A stretch of 18,707 nucleotides of DNA from an uncultured Collinsella sp. (GTDB lineage: Bacteria > Actinomycetota > Coriobacteriia > Coriobacteriales > Coriobacteriaceae): the NCBI GenBank assembly GCA_900541195.1, contig UQIY01000043.1:1-18707 (forward strand), in the 5' to 3' direction. Below are positions 1 to 7,353 of this stretch, in pieces; the stretch's first letter is position 1; each line of letters starts with the position of its first letter. A model generated the notes under the pieces. The model had not been told where the DNA came from. It did no database searches and was given only the letters and a program-made list of their open reading frames with translations. A program made the position numbers and the translations under genes.

Positions 1-1
1 T

Positions 2-34
2 TCGTCGGCAGCGTCAGATGTGTATAAGAGACAG
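2..34. other. Illumina Nextera (Tn5 transposase) Read 1 adapter, sequencing artefact
   Basis: These 33 bases match the Nextera Read 1 adapter exactly as I know it, ending with the 19-base mosaic end AGATGTGTATAAGAGACAG. It sits at the extreme end of the sequence. It supplies the last six apparent residues and the stop codon of the clpB reading frame, so that C-terminus is artificial. It is not part of the organism's genome. Confidence 0.97.
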
Positions 35-2650
35 CTCAATCGCAGTATGAAAGTCCAGTTTTTTATCTGCTGTAGCCTCAGCAATAATCTTATCGCCGCT
101 GTGGAATTTTCCTGCCAGGAACAAATCACTCAGCGGATCCTCCACCAGCTTACGCAAAGCTCGGCGCAGCGGACGCGCACCATACTTGCTGTCGCTGCCT
201 TCCTGCAGCAGCAGCTCGCGTGCCGAAGCAGTCAGCTCGATGCTGAGGCCGTTGCCTGCCAGGCGCTGGTTCAGCTCACGCAGCATATTGTCGGCAATCA
301 GTTCCAGCTCCTGTCTGCCCAAGGAATTGAATACAAGAATTTCGTCCACACGGTTCAAAAACTCCGGACGGAACATGTTCTTGATTTCAGCAAGCACCTG
401 CTCCTTGCGGTTCTTGCGCTCGCCTGCCTCGTTGCCGGCAAAGCCCAGCGGTCTGGTATTGGCCAGCTGCTGTGCGCCGGCGTTGCTCGTCATAATCAGC
501 ACGGCATTACGGAAGTCTACCGTGCGTCCCTGACCGTCGGTCAGACGGCCATCCTCCATAATCTGCAGCAGCAGATTAAACACATCGGGATGTGCCTTTT
601 CGATTTCGTCCAGCAACACTACGCAGTAAGGCTTACGGCGTACCGCATCCGTCAGCTGTCCGCCCTCGTCGTAGCCTACATAGCCCGGAGGTGCACCTAT
701 CAGACGTGCTGTAGTGTGCTTTTCCATGTATTCCGACATATCAAAGCGCAGCATAGCACGTTCATCGCCAAACAGCTCCTGTGCCAATGCCTTCGCCAGC
801 TCGGTTTTGCCTACACCGGTAGGACCGAGGAACAGGAAGCTGCCGATGGGCTTGTTCGGGTCGGACAGGCCGGCGCGGTTGCGGCGGATGGCACCGGCAA
901 CGGCGGAAACGGCTTCGTCCTGGCCGATGACGCGCTTATGCAGCTCACCCTCCAAGCCCTTCAACTTGTCGAGCTCGCCCTGCATCATCTTGGACACGGG
1001 CACGCCGGTCCAGGCACTCACGACCTCGGCGATCTCATCGGAGGTCACCTGTTCGTTGAGGCCCTCGCCGTCCTGCTGCTTTTGCGCCTCGAGCGCGGCC
1101 TCGGAATCCTGAATCTGCTGCTGCAGGCCCGGAATCACGGAGTAGCGCAGCTCGGACGCACGGCCCAGATCGCCGTTGCGCGTCGCGCGCTCCTCTTCGC
1201 TCCTGGCCTCGTCGAGCTGGCCCTTGAGCTCCTGCACGTGGTCGATGGCGTTCTTCTGGTTGAGCCAGCCAGCCTTTTGCACGTTGAGTTTTTCCTGGAC
1301 CTCGGCGATCTCCTGGCGCAGAGCCTCCAGACGCTCCTTGGAGGCATCGTCGGTCTCCTTCATGAGCGCCTGCTCCTCGATCTGCAGCTGGGTGAGCTGA
1401 CGCGTGGTGGCGTCGATCTCGACCGGCATGCTGTCGAGCTCCATGCGCAGACGGCTTGCCGCCTCATCGACCAGGTCGATGGCCTTGTCGGGCAGGAAGC
1501 GGTCGGCGATATAGCGATCGGAGAGGTCGGCGGCGGCCACGAGCGCGCTATCGGTGATGTGCACGCCGTGGAAGATCTCGTACTTCTCCTTGAGGCCACG
1601 CAGGATCGAGATGGTGTCCTCGACGGTAGGCTCGCTCACCATAACGGTCTGGAAACGACGCGCGAGCGCCGCGTCCTTCTCGATGTACTTGCGGTATTCG
1701 TCGAGCGTGGTCGCGCCGATCGCATGCAGGTCGCCACGGGCGAGCGCCGGCTTGAGGATGTTACCGGCGTCCATGGAGCCCTCAGTGGCACCCGCGCCCA
1801 CGATGGTGTGGAGCTCATCGATGAACAGGATGACCTTGCCCTCGGACTTCTGTACCTCCTTGAGCACGGCCTTCAAGCGGTCCTCGAACTCGCCGCGGTA
1901 CTTGGCACCGGCGACCAGCGCGCTCATGTCAAGCTCGATGAGGTCGCGGTCACGCAGGGTGCTCGGAACGTCGCCGGCCACGATACGCTGGGCGATACCC
2001 TCGACGATGGCCGTCTTGCCGACGCCCGGCTCGCCGATGAGCACGGGGTTGTTCTTGGTGCGACGGGACAGAACCTGGATTGTGCGGCGAATCTCATCGG
2101 TACGGCCGATGACCGGGTCGAGCTTGCCGGCACGGGCAAGGTCGCAGATATTGCGGCCGTACTGCTCCAGCGCCTCAAACTGAGTCTTGTCCTCGGCAGA
2201 CGTCACGCGGTCATCGCCACGCAGCTCCTCGTAGACCTGCTCGATGCGCTCCTTGGTCACGCCAGCGTCACGCAGTACACGACCAGCCTCACCCTTGTCC
2301 TCGGCAAGCGCCATCAGCAAATGCTCGGTCACCACAAAGCTGTCGCCCATCTTGGTGGCCTTTTTCTCGGCCTTCTCGATGACGCGGACAAGCTCATTGG
2401 AAAGACCCATCTGCTGACCCTCGCCCGAAACCTTGGGCGCGTGGTCGATGGCATCCTGTGTGGAACGTGCAAGCTGAGCCGGGTCGGCACCGATGCGCTC
2501 AATGATCACGGAGATATTGCGCTCGCCGGCACCGAGCAGGGCGGACAGCAGGTGGATCGGCTCCACCGCGCCGGCCTGCGCATCGGCAGCCGCGCTCATG
2601 GCGGTCTGCAGCGCCTCGCGCGACGTCATTGCTAGCTTATCGATTCTCAT
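35..2650 (-). CDS. clpB: ATP-dependent chaperone ClpB, 3'-truncated and probably chimeric with ClpC
   Basis: Hsp100 disaggregase that threads aggregated proteins through a hexameric pore together with DnaK/DnaJ/GrpE in the cytoplasm. Visible in order: Clp N-domain (about 1-145), AAA D1 with Walker A GEPGVGKT (206-213) and Walker B LFIDEL (275-280), the long coiled-coil M domain typical of ClpB (about 410-530), then AAA D2 with GPTGVGKT (609-616) and VVLLDEIE (677-684). The ATG follows AGAGGTGA at good spacing. From about residue 609 onward the protein resembles ClpC more than ClpB (TSNAGA, LGFAGNE, YGARPLRR, VEDPLSD), and the codons become richer in A/T at third positions. The frame then runs into the adapter, so the true end is missing. 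The N-terminal two thirds are a confident ClpB of the host. The rest is probably an assembly or library chimera, although a natural hybrid cannot be excluded. Confidence 0.85.
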
Positions 2651-2671
2651 GGAATCACCTCTCTTGGGGTG

Positions 2672-2689
2672 GCCGCCCTACGGGGCGGC
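2672..2689 (-). promoter_or_regulatory. GC-rich hairpin in the clpB leader
   Basis: GCCGCCC and GGGCGGC form a perfect 7-bp stem around a 4-base loop. It lies just upstream of the clpB ribosome binding site and downstream of the shared operator, so it would be in the mRNA leader. No poly-U run follows it, so it is not an evident terminator. A comparable GC-rich leader hairpin precedes dnaK. Its function is unknown; it may stabilise the mRNA. Confidence 0.4.
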
Positions 2690-2740
2690 TTCACGTTGTT
2701 CGAGAAGTATTGTTGCCAGCTTTGCGCGATCTTATACACA

Positions 2741-2765
2741 AATCTAAGTCTCTATATATAAGATT
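2741..2765 (-). promoter_or_regulatory. Candidate heat-shock operator/promoter of clpB
   Basis: A 25-bp element with outer inverted repeats AATCT-N15-AGATT and inner text AAGTC...ATATA lies about 90 bp upstream of clpB. The same architecture with nearly the same sequence occurs upstream of dnaK (11276-11300). On the coding strand both read ATCTTATAT-N6-GACTTAGATT followed by a TGTATA stretch (TATAAG here) that could be a -10. HspR is encoded in the window and is known in actinobacteria to control dnaK and clpB, so it is the likely binder. The canonical HAIR sequence CTTGAGT-N7-ACTCAAG is matched only loosely. Confidence 0.6.
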
Positions 2766-2827
2766 TTCTGAGTGATTGAAAGATAGGGGTAAAGATGTCG
2801 GCCCGCCGCCGCACAGGTGCGCTACCG

Positions 2828-3014
2828 TCTCAATCTGTAACATCTATCGACCGTTTCTGGCTCCAGATGTTACAAATCGAGACGAATTGTTCAGCGGCAC
2901 CCGTTTGTCTCAATCTGTAACATCTACTCGGCAAATAGAGCTCTATCTGTTACAAATCGAGACAAACCGAGAACCACCACAAAGGGGACAGGCACCTTTG
3001 TGGTGGTTTTCGAC
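2828..3014. repeat. 187-bp compound palindromic repeat, copy 1
   Basis: First of two same-length, same-orientation copies (the other is 3896-4082). It contains three successive inverted repeats. The first has arms TCTCAATCTGTAACATCT and AGATGTTACAAATCGAGA. The second has arms around TTTGTCTCAATCTGTAACA and its complement. The third (2972-3008) has perfect 14-bp arms AACCACCACAAAGG / CCTTTGTGGTGGTT around the loop GGACAGGCA. It has no coding potential I can support. The build resembles REP/BIME-like clusters, which in other bacteria are spread by Y1 (RAYT) transposases; that link is inference. Confidence 0.8.
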
Positions 3015-3117
3015 GCTAACGGTCGACCATCTCGCGCCATGAGATTAAACTTGAATTGTTCTCTGAACATATCCATTTCTGCCTATCCTCAACAGATCTT
3101 TGTCTCAAGGAGCGCAT

Positions 3118-3786
3118 ATGAAGCCGCCTCATTCCACCGGTCGCAACGTCATCGCCATTCTCGCCATACCCATCGTGATGCTCTTCCTTATCGTCATCAC
3201 GCCCTTTTCTTTTGGTATCGCCTCGCCCTTCGATCTTTGCGGGATGATCGACGCCGGCTCGCGTGCCACCTCGCTCTCCTTTGTCTGCCGTGGCGTGTTC
3301 TACGAATATGCAATTCCCACCGGACTTTGGCAGTCCAAGTTACCGTTGCTCGGTCAGATCGACGGATGCTCCCCCTATTTCTGCCTTGGACCTCAGGCGC
3401 TAAACTATCTAATCGACGACCAGCCACTCGACTCCATCGGCCTTGCCTACGACTACGCACCAAACACCGATGAGCGCCACATGAACCAAGTCCTCGACAA
3501 GATGCTTGGACAGTGCGGGCTCACCGAGGAGGCCGGTCGAACCATCTATAGCAACCAGAAATTAAAGCGAACAGAACTCCGCCGTGTCGGAAAAATCAAA
3601 GGGCGAAACAGGGCCGCCTACTGGGATGCCTGGGCAACACGCGACAAGGGCGAATTCGGACACAGCACCTATATGGTCACTGTCTACACCAAAGACGGAA
3701 TTAAGGACAATGTTGACGATTTCGCGTCATCCAAACTCGGCATCCCCAAAACAACCAAGCCCGCCAGCCCAGATGAAATCCTGTAG
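3118..3786 (+). CDS. Hypothetical membrane-anchored protein
   Basis: I do not recognise this family. The product is 222 residues. It has a short positively charged N-terminus, one strong hydrophobic segment (about 11-35) that should act as a signal anchor or uncleaved signal peptide, then an extracytoplasmic domain with five cysteines (41, 57, 84, 89, 133), including CSPYFC. The C-terminal third is basic and then hydrophilic. The ATG is chosen because AAGGAG stands 5 bases upstream; an upstream TTG would add six residues but has no better site. It is the only gene between clpB and the hydratase and is transcribed away from both. It is flanked on both sides by the 187-bp repeats, and its codons are less GC-biased than those of its neighbours. 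This suggests an accessory, perhaps acquired, gene. Confidence 0.65.
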   Translation: MKPPHSTGRNVIAILAIPIVMLFLIVITPFSFGIASPFDLCGMIDAGSRATSLSFVCRGVFYEYAIPTGLWQSKLPLLGQIDGCSPYFCLGPQALNYLIDDQPLDSIGLAYDYAPNTDERHMNQVLDKMLGQCGLTEEAGRTIYSNQKLKRTELRRVGKIKGRNRAAYWDAWATRDKGEFGHSTYMVTVYTKDGIKDNVDDFASSKLGIPKTTKPASPDEIL

Positions 3787-3839
3787 AGACGCTCATTAGA
3801 ATGTCGTTCAGCGAGCACGGCAACATCGAGCTCGCCCCC

Positions 3840-3874
3840 ACCACCACAAAGGGGACAGGAGCCTTTGTGATGAT
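3840..3874. repeat. Solo copy of the CCACCACAAAGG palindrome
   Basis: ACCACCACAAAGG, the loop GGACAGGAG and CCTTTGTGATGAT form a hairpin closely related to the terminal hairpin of the 187-bp repeats. It lies about 50 bases after the orphan gene and just before repeat copy 2, so copy 2 is bracketed by this palindrome on both sides. It could serve as a weak transcription end, but no T-run is present. Confidence 0.7.
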
Positions 3875-3895
3875 CTTCGGCCCCGGCGTTCACCA

Positions 3896-4082
3896 TCTCG
3901 ATCTGTAACATCTAGCTGCCGTTTTGGACCTCAGATGTTACAGATCGAGACGAAATGTTCAGCAGTTCCCGTTTATCTAAATCTGTAACAACTACTCGGC
4001 AAATAAGGGTCTACCTGTTACAGAACGAGACAAACCGCGGACCACCACAAAGGCGCCTGTCCCCTTTGTGGCGGTTTTCGAC
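3896..4082. repeat. 187-bp compound palindromic repeat, copy 2
   Basis: Same length and orientation as copy 1 (2828-3014), with the same three-hairpin build but many substitutions. The terminal hairpin differs in one notable way: its loop reads CGCCTGTCC between AAAGG and CCTTT. That is the reverse complement of the copy 1 loop GGACAGGCA apart from one base, so the loop appears flipped relative to the rest of the repeat. Confidence 0.8.
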
Positions 4083-4117
4083 AAAAAAGAAGCCGCCCCG
4101 ATAACAGGAGCGGCTTC
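4083..4117 (-). terminator. Intrinsic terminator of the hydratase gene
   Basis: On the minus strand GAAGCCGC and GCGGCTTC form an 8-bp stem followed directly by TTTTTT. It lies about 135 bases beyond the hydratase stop codon, past the long inverted repeat at 4169-4240. It is a textbook Rho-independent terminator for minus-strand transcription. Confidence 0.8.
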
Positions 4118-4168
4118 AAGCAAGTCTATTTTTAGCGTCCCTCAAGACCCAACGAGAACGTCGCGGTA

Positions 4169-4240
4169 GCCCCGGACACACCTTTCCCTCGGGCGACCCT
4201 CGCGAAGCGCGTGAGCACGAGGGAAAGGTGTGTCCGGGGC
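4169..4240. repeat. Long inverted repeat, 23-bp perfect arms
   Basis: The arms at 4169-4191 and 4218-4240 are perfectly complementary (core CCCCGGACACACCTTTCC). They enclose a 26-base spacer that itself contains a small CTCGCG/CGCGTGAG hairpin. It begins 11 bases after the hydratase stop codon. There is no T-run, so it is more likely an interspersed palindromic element or a 3' stabilising hairpin than the terminator proper. Confidence 0.75.
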
Positions 4241-4251
4241 GTACAGCAACG

Positions 4252-6552
4252 TTACTCGGCAGCGGCCTTGAACTTGTTGTAGTTGATCAGGCAGCCGGCC
4301 TTGACGATGGCGCGCTCCTCGGCCGTCATATCGGCAATGTAGAGCTCAATCTGCTCAACTGCACCGTCGGCGCGCACTACGTACGCGGCGATGTCCTTTA
4401 GGTCGCCATCGAGCGCGGCGCGGATACCCGGCACAAAGACGTAGTCGCCCACCTCAAAGTTGGGCTCGGCCTCCATCTGGAAGGGCACCATGCCCCAGTT
4501 CATCACGTTGGAGCGATAGCGCTTGGTGGCGTACTCGTGGACGATGTTTGCCAGACCGCCGATCACGCGCTGGCAGCTCGCGGCCTGCTCGCGGGCAGAG
4601 CCGTCACCGGGCTTCTTGGCATAGAGCATGGAGCCGTACTCAGTCGCCTTGGCATCCGCCGCGACGCCCGCGCCGGCCAGCGCCTCAAACACGCCCGCAA
4701 GCTCGGCATCGAGTGCCGCCAGATCGCCTGCTGCCCCGCCAGCAACGCGGCGCTTTTCCACCGCGTCGACCTCCTTGGAGCGACCCACGTAGGCCGGGTC
4801 GCGACGGCTGAGCGTAAACTCTGCCAGACCCAGCGGGTTGGAGCGGAAGGAGCTCGTCTCGCCCGAAGGAATAAGCTCGTCGGTCGTGGTGACCGGGTCC
4901 ATGATCTTGGAGCACACCTTAAGCAGGATGTCGTCGCCGAGGGGCTCCATCGCGGGCCACGGCTTGATGTTGGGACCCTCGACCAGCTCGTCGGCAGGCT
5001 CCGCCTTGCCAAAGCCCCAGTACACGCGCTTTTTGTACGGCGCGTCGTCAAAGGTGTACTCGCAGGCCTCGTCCCACGTCTCCTCGGGCAGGTCGGTCGC
5101 CGGCGTCAGGACGCCGCCGTTGGCAGCCGTCGCCGCAATGGAGCGGGCGTCCATCAGAGCCACGGCGCTCAGCTGGCCATTGCCCGGCTTGGAACCCTCG
5201 CGATTGGGGAAGTTGCGCGTGGTGTGACGGATCGAAAGGCCGTTGTTGGCAGGCGTATCGCCGGCGCCGAAGCACGGGCCGCAGAATGCCGTGCGCACGA
5301 TCGCGCCGGCCTCCATAAGGTCGTAGATATAGCCGCGGCGCGTAAGCTCGAGTGCCACGGGCTGGCTTGTGGGATAGACCGACAGCGAGAACTCGCCGCA
5401 GCCGGTGTTGGCGCCCTTGAGCACGCGGGCAGCCTGGACCACGGAGTCGTAGTTGCCGCCCGAGCAGCCGGCGATAACGCCCTGCTGCACGTGCAGCTTG
5501 CCGTCGACGATCTTGTCGAGCAGGCTAAAGTGCGTCTTGCCCTCGCCGATCTTGGCGGCCTCGAGCTCGACCTCATGCAGAATGTCCTCGAGGTTCTCGT
5601 TGAGCTCGTCGATCTCAAAGCCATTGGAAGGATGGAACGGCAGCGCGATCATGGGCTTGATGCTCGACAGGTCGACCTCGACGCAGCCGTCGTAGTAGGC
5701 GACATCGGCGGGCTTGAGCTCGCGGTAGTCGTCCCCGCGGCCGTGCATGGTCAAAAACGCGTGCGTGTCCTCATCGGTGGCCCAGATGCTCGACAGGCAG
5801 GTGGTCTCGGTGGTCATAACGTCGACGCCGTTGCGGTAGTCGGTCGTCATGCTCGCGATGCCGGGGCCCACGAACTCCATGACCTTGTTCTTGACGTAGC
5901 CCTTGGCAAAGACGGCGCGGATGATGGCGAGCGCCACGTCGTGCGGGCCGACGCCGGGACGCGGGGCGCCCGTGAGGTAGATGGCGACAACGCCGGGATA
6001 GGCAACATCGTAGGTGTCACGCAGCAGCTGCTTGGCCAACTCGCCGCCGCCCTCGCCCACGGCCATGGTGCCCAGGGCGCCGTAGCGGGTGTGCGAGTCG
6101 GAGCCCAAGATCATCTTGCCGCAACCGGCGAAGTTCTCACGCATAAAGGAGTGGATGACGGCGATGTGCGGCGGGACGAAAATGCCGCCGTACTTCTTGG
6201 CAGCCGAGAGACCAAAGACGTGGTCGTCCTCGTTGATGGTGCCGCCCACGGCGCACAGCGAGTTGTGGCAGTTGGTGAGCACGTAGGGCAGCGGGAACTG
6301 CTCCATGCCCGAGGCGCGCGCCGTCTGGATGATGCCGACAAAGGTGATGTCATGGCTCGCCATGGCGTCGAAGCGAATCTTGAGCGCCTCGGGATCTCCA
6401 GACGTATTGTGTGCCTGGAGGATCGAATACGCGATGGTGCCGCGCTTGGCGTCCTCAGGCGTCTGCGTAATGCCGCGCTCGGCAGCCTCGGCCGCAGGCA
6501 CGACCTCGCTGCCGCCGCGCAGGTAGATGCCGTCCTCGTACAGCTTAACCAT
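4252..6552 (-). CDS. Aconitase-superfamily hydratase (YbhJ-like)
   Basis: Predicted 4Fe-4S hydro-lyase of 766 residues. The closest family I recognise is the YbhJ-type hydratase rather than classical AcnA/AcnB. It shows the DSH signature of the superfamily (GSDSHT, about 151-156). Three likely cluster cysteines are visible: C363 in GCSGG and C424/C427 in FCGPCFG. It ends in a swivel domain with RYRSNVMNWGMVPF near residues 690-705. The actual substrate cannot be read from sequence; citrate/isocitrate isomerisation is possible but unproven. The ATG is chosen because GGGAG precedes it at proper spacing and homology to the family starts at MVKLYEDG. The open frame extends 93 codons further upstream, but through repeats and without family similarity. 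It lies 312 bp downstream of hspR on the same strand, with its own leader, and ends at a strong terminator. Confidence 0.8.
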   Translation of the reverse strand: MVKLYEDGIYLRGGSEVVPAAEAAERGITQTPEDAKRGTIAYSILQAHNTSGDPEALKIRFDAMASHDITFVGIIQTARASGMEQFPLPYVLTNCHNSLCAVGGTINEDDHVFGLSAAKKYGGIFVPPHIAVIHSFMRENFAGCGKMILGSDSHTRYGALGTMAVGEGGGELAKQLLRDTYDVAYPGVVAIYLTGAPRPGVGPHDVALAIIRAVFAKGYVKNKVMEFVGPGIASMTTDYRNGVDVMTTETTCLSSIWATDEDTHAFLTMHGRGDDYRELKPADVAYYDGCVEVDLSSIKPMIALPFHPSNGFEIDELNENLEDILHEVELEAAKIGEGKTHFSLLDKIVDGKLHVQQGVIAGCSGGNYDSVVQAARVLKGANTGCGEFSLSVYPTSQPVALELTRRGYIYDLMEAGAIVRTAFCGPCFGAGDTPANNGLSIRHTTRNFPNREGSKPGNGQLSAVALMDARSIAATAANGGVLTPATDLPEETWDEACEYTFDDAPYKKRVYWGFGKAEPADELVEGPNIKPWPAMEPLGDDILLKVCSKIMDPVTTTDELIPSGETSSFRSNPLGLAEFTLSRRDPAYVGRSKEVDAVEKRRVAGGAAGDLAALDAELAGVFEALAGAGVAADAKATEYGSMLYAKKPGDGSAREQAASCQRVIGGLANIVHEYATKRYRSNVMNWGMVPFQMEAEPNFEVGDYVFVPGIRAALDGDLKDIAAYVVRADGAVEQIELYIADMTAEERAIVKAGCLINYNKFKAAAE

Positions 6553-6864
6553 ACTGTCTCCCACTCTGCCCGAAAGGCTCGGGCGCATAGCATACATTCG
6601 TTCAATATCGTGCCATAGAACGGTTGCGAGTGGGTTACGAATCTGCACGTTCACTTTATCTCGGTAAAGCATAGAACGAGCCCGGTGTAGTGACATCAGA
6701 CTTGGTGCAAGGAGTGTCCCAAAGTGCCGGCACAAAAGGAACGTCCCCAAGCGCCAGCCAAAAATGGGAGTGGATAATCCCCCGTTTCTAGTCCTCAAGC
6801 GGACCAAAAGTGGGAGATTATCCACTCTCATATTGTTAGGATTTGCGTCGTAGAGCCGCCGTAA
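6553..6864. other. hspR-hydratase intergenic region rich in palindromes
   Basis: 312 bases without a supported gene. It holds a small hairpin GCCCGA/TCGGGC in the hydratase leader (6568-6584), a perfect GTGCCGGCAC palindrome (6724-6733) within text of the AAGGAACGTCCCC type, and the 19-bp-arm inverted repeat at 6765-6830. I see no convincing -35/-10 pair and no clear terminator after hspR, so whether the hydratase is co-transcribed with the heat-shock genes is open. Confidence 0.6.
6765..6830. repeat. Inverted repeat with GAGTGGATAATC arms
   Basis: 19-base arms (6765-6783 and 6812-6830) match with two mismatches and share the perfect core GAGTGGATAATC / GATTATCCACTC. The spacer is 28 bases. 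It lies between hspR and the hydratase. It looks like a member of an interspersed palindrome family; an operator role is less likely because of the arm length and spacer. Confidence 0.7.
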
Positions 6865-7281
6865 CTAAAGATCGGTTCCCGCGCCTAGCAGCTTGCGCAT
6901 GACTTGCTCGGGGTTGACTGAGCCGTCGCGCGGGGCCAGGGCGGTGATCTTCTTCTGCATCTTGTACTCGTGCAGCTCGTCCTCGAGCTGGCGCACGCGG
7001 GCGCGGAGCTTCTCGTTCTCGCGATCGCGCTCCTCGGCACGCTCCTTCATATCGAGGATGCGCACCACGCCGGCGAGGTTGATGCCCTCGTCGGTCAGTT
7101 GGTTGATGAGCTCCAGACGCTCAATATCGGCACGCGAATACAGGCGCGTGTTACCGCCCGAGCGCTGGGGGTTCACCAGGCCCTTGGACTCGTAGACGCG
7201 CAGAGTCTGCGGATGCATGCCGGTCAGCTCGGCCGCCACGCTGATCATGTACAGCGGTTTGTTCCTATTGTCCTCGGCCAT
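6865..7281 (-). CDS. hspR: MerR-family heat-shock repressor HspR
   Basis: Represses chaperone genes by binding their promoters, usually with DnaK as co-repressor in actinobacteria. The 138-residue protein has a MerR-type winged helix-turn-helix (about 11-77; AAELTGMHPQTLRVYESKGL, and the wing SGGNTRLYS). A charged coiled coil follows (about 78-115), then a short tail without a recognisable ligand domain, as expected for HspR. Its place as last gene after dnaK-grpE-dnaJ is the classical actinobacterial order and the best evidence for the name. It lies 72 bp after dnaJ, with a GC-rich hairpin (GCCCGC/GCGGGC, 7322-7337) in the gap. Its likely targets here are the matching elements upstream of dnaK and clpB, which would make it autoregulated. 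Confidence 0.93.
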   Translation of the reverse strand: MAEDNRNKPLYMISVAAELTGMHPQTLRVYESKGLVNPQRSGGNTRLYSRADIERLELINQLTDEGINLAGVVRILDMKERAEERDRENEKLRARVRQLEDELHEYKMQKKITALAPRDGSVNPEQVMRKLLGAGTDL

Positions 7282-7353
7282 GCTACCTGACCCCTTTCCG
7301 TCTCGTTATCGTCCATCATAAGCCCGCGGGCGCGGGCGTGCGCCACGACCGCC

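Noticed and set aside
230..533. Natural ClpC gene fused to ClpB as a new disaggregase
   Set aside because: Not ruled out, but the composition switch at a universally conserved motif beside an adapter-contaminated end favours an artefact.
20..2635. 871-codon plus-strand frame opposite clpB
   Set aside because: It is the antisense shadow of a GC-rich coding gene, begins in the adapter and shows no family motifs. The minus-strand Clp domains are unambiguous.
2828..4082. CRISPR array suggested by repeated TCTCAATCTGTAACATCT units
   Set aside because: Units are paired as inverted arms of hairpins, irregularly spaced, in two blocks around a gene, with no cas genes.
4537..6618. 693-codon plus-strand frame opposite the hydratase
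   Set aside because: Antisense shadow caused by strong GC3 bias; low-complexity Arg/Ala/Gly/Val composition and no recognisable domain.
6553..6831. 93-codon 5' extension of the hydratase
   Set aside because: It passes through palindromic repeats and lacks family similarity; the internal ATG at 6552 has a good ribosome binding site.
7322..7337. Terminator between dnaJ and hspR
   Set aside because: The 6-bp GC stem is followed by TTATGATGG on the minus strand rather than a U-run; hspR is probably still co-transcribed with dnaJ.
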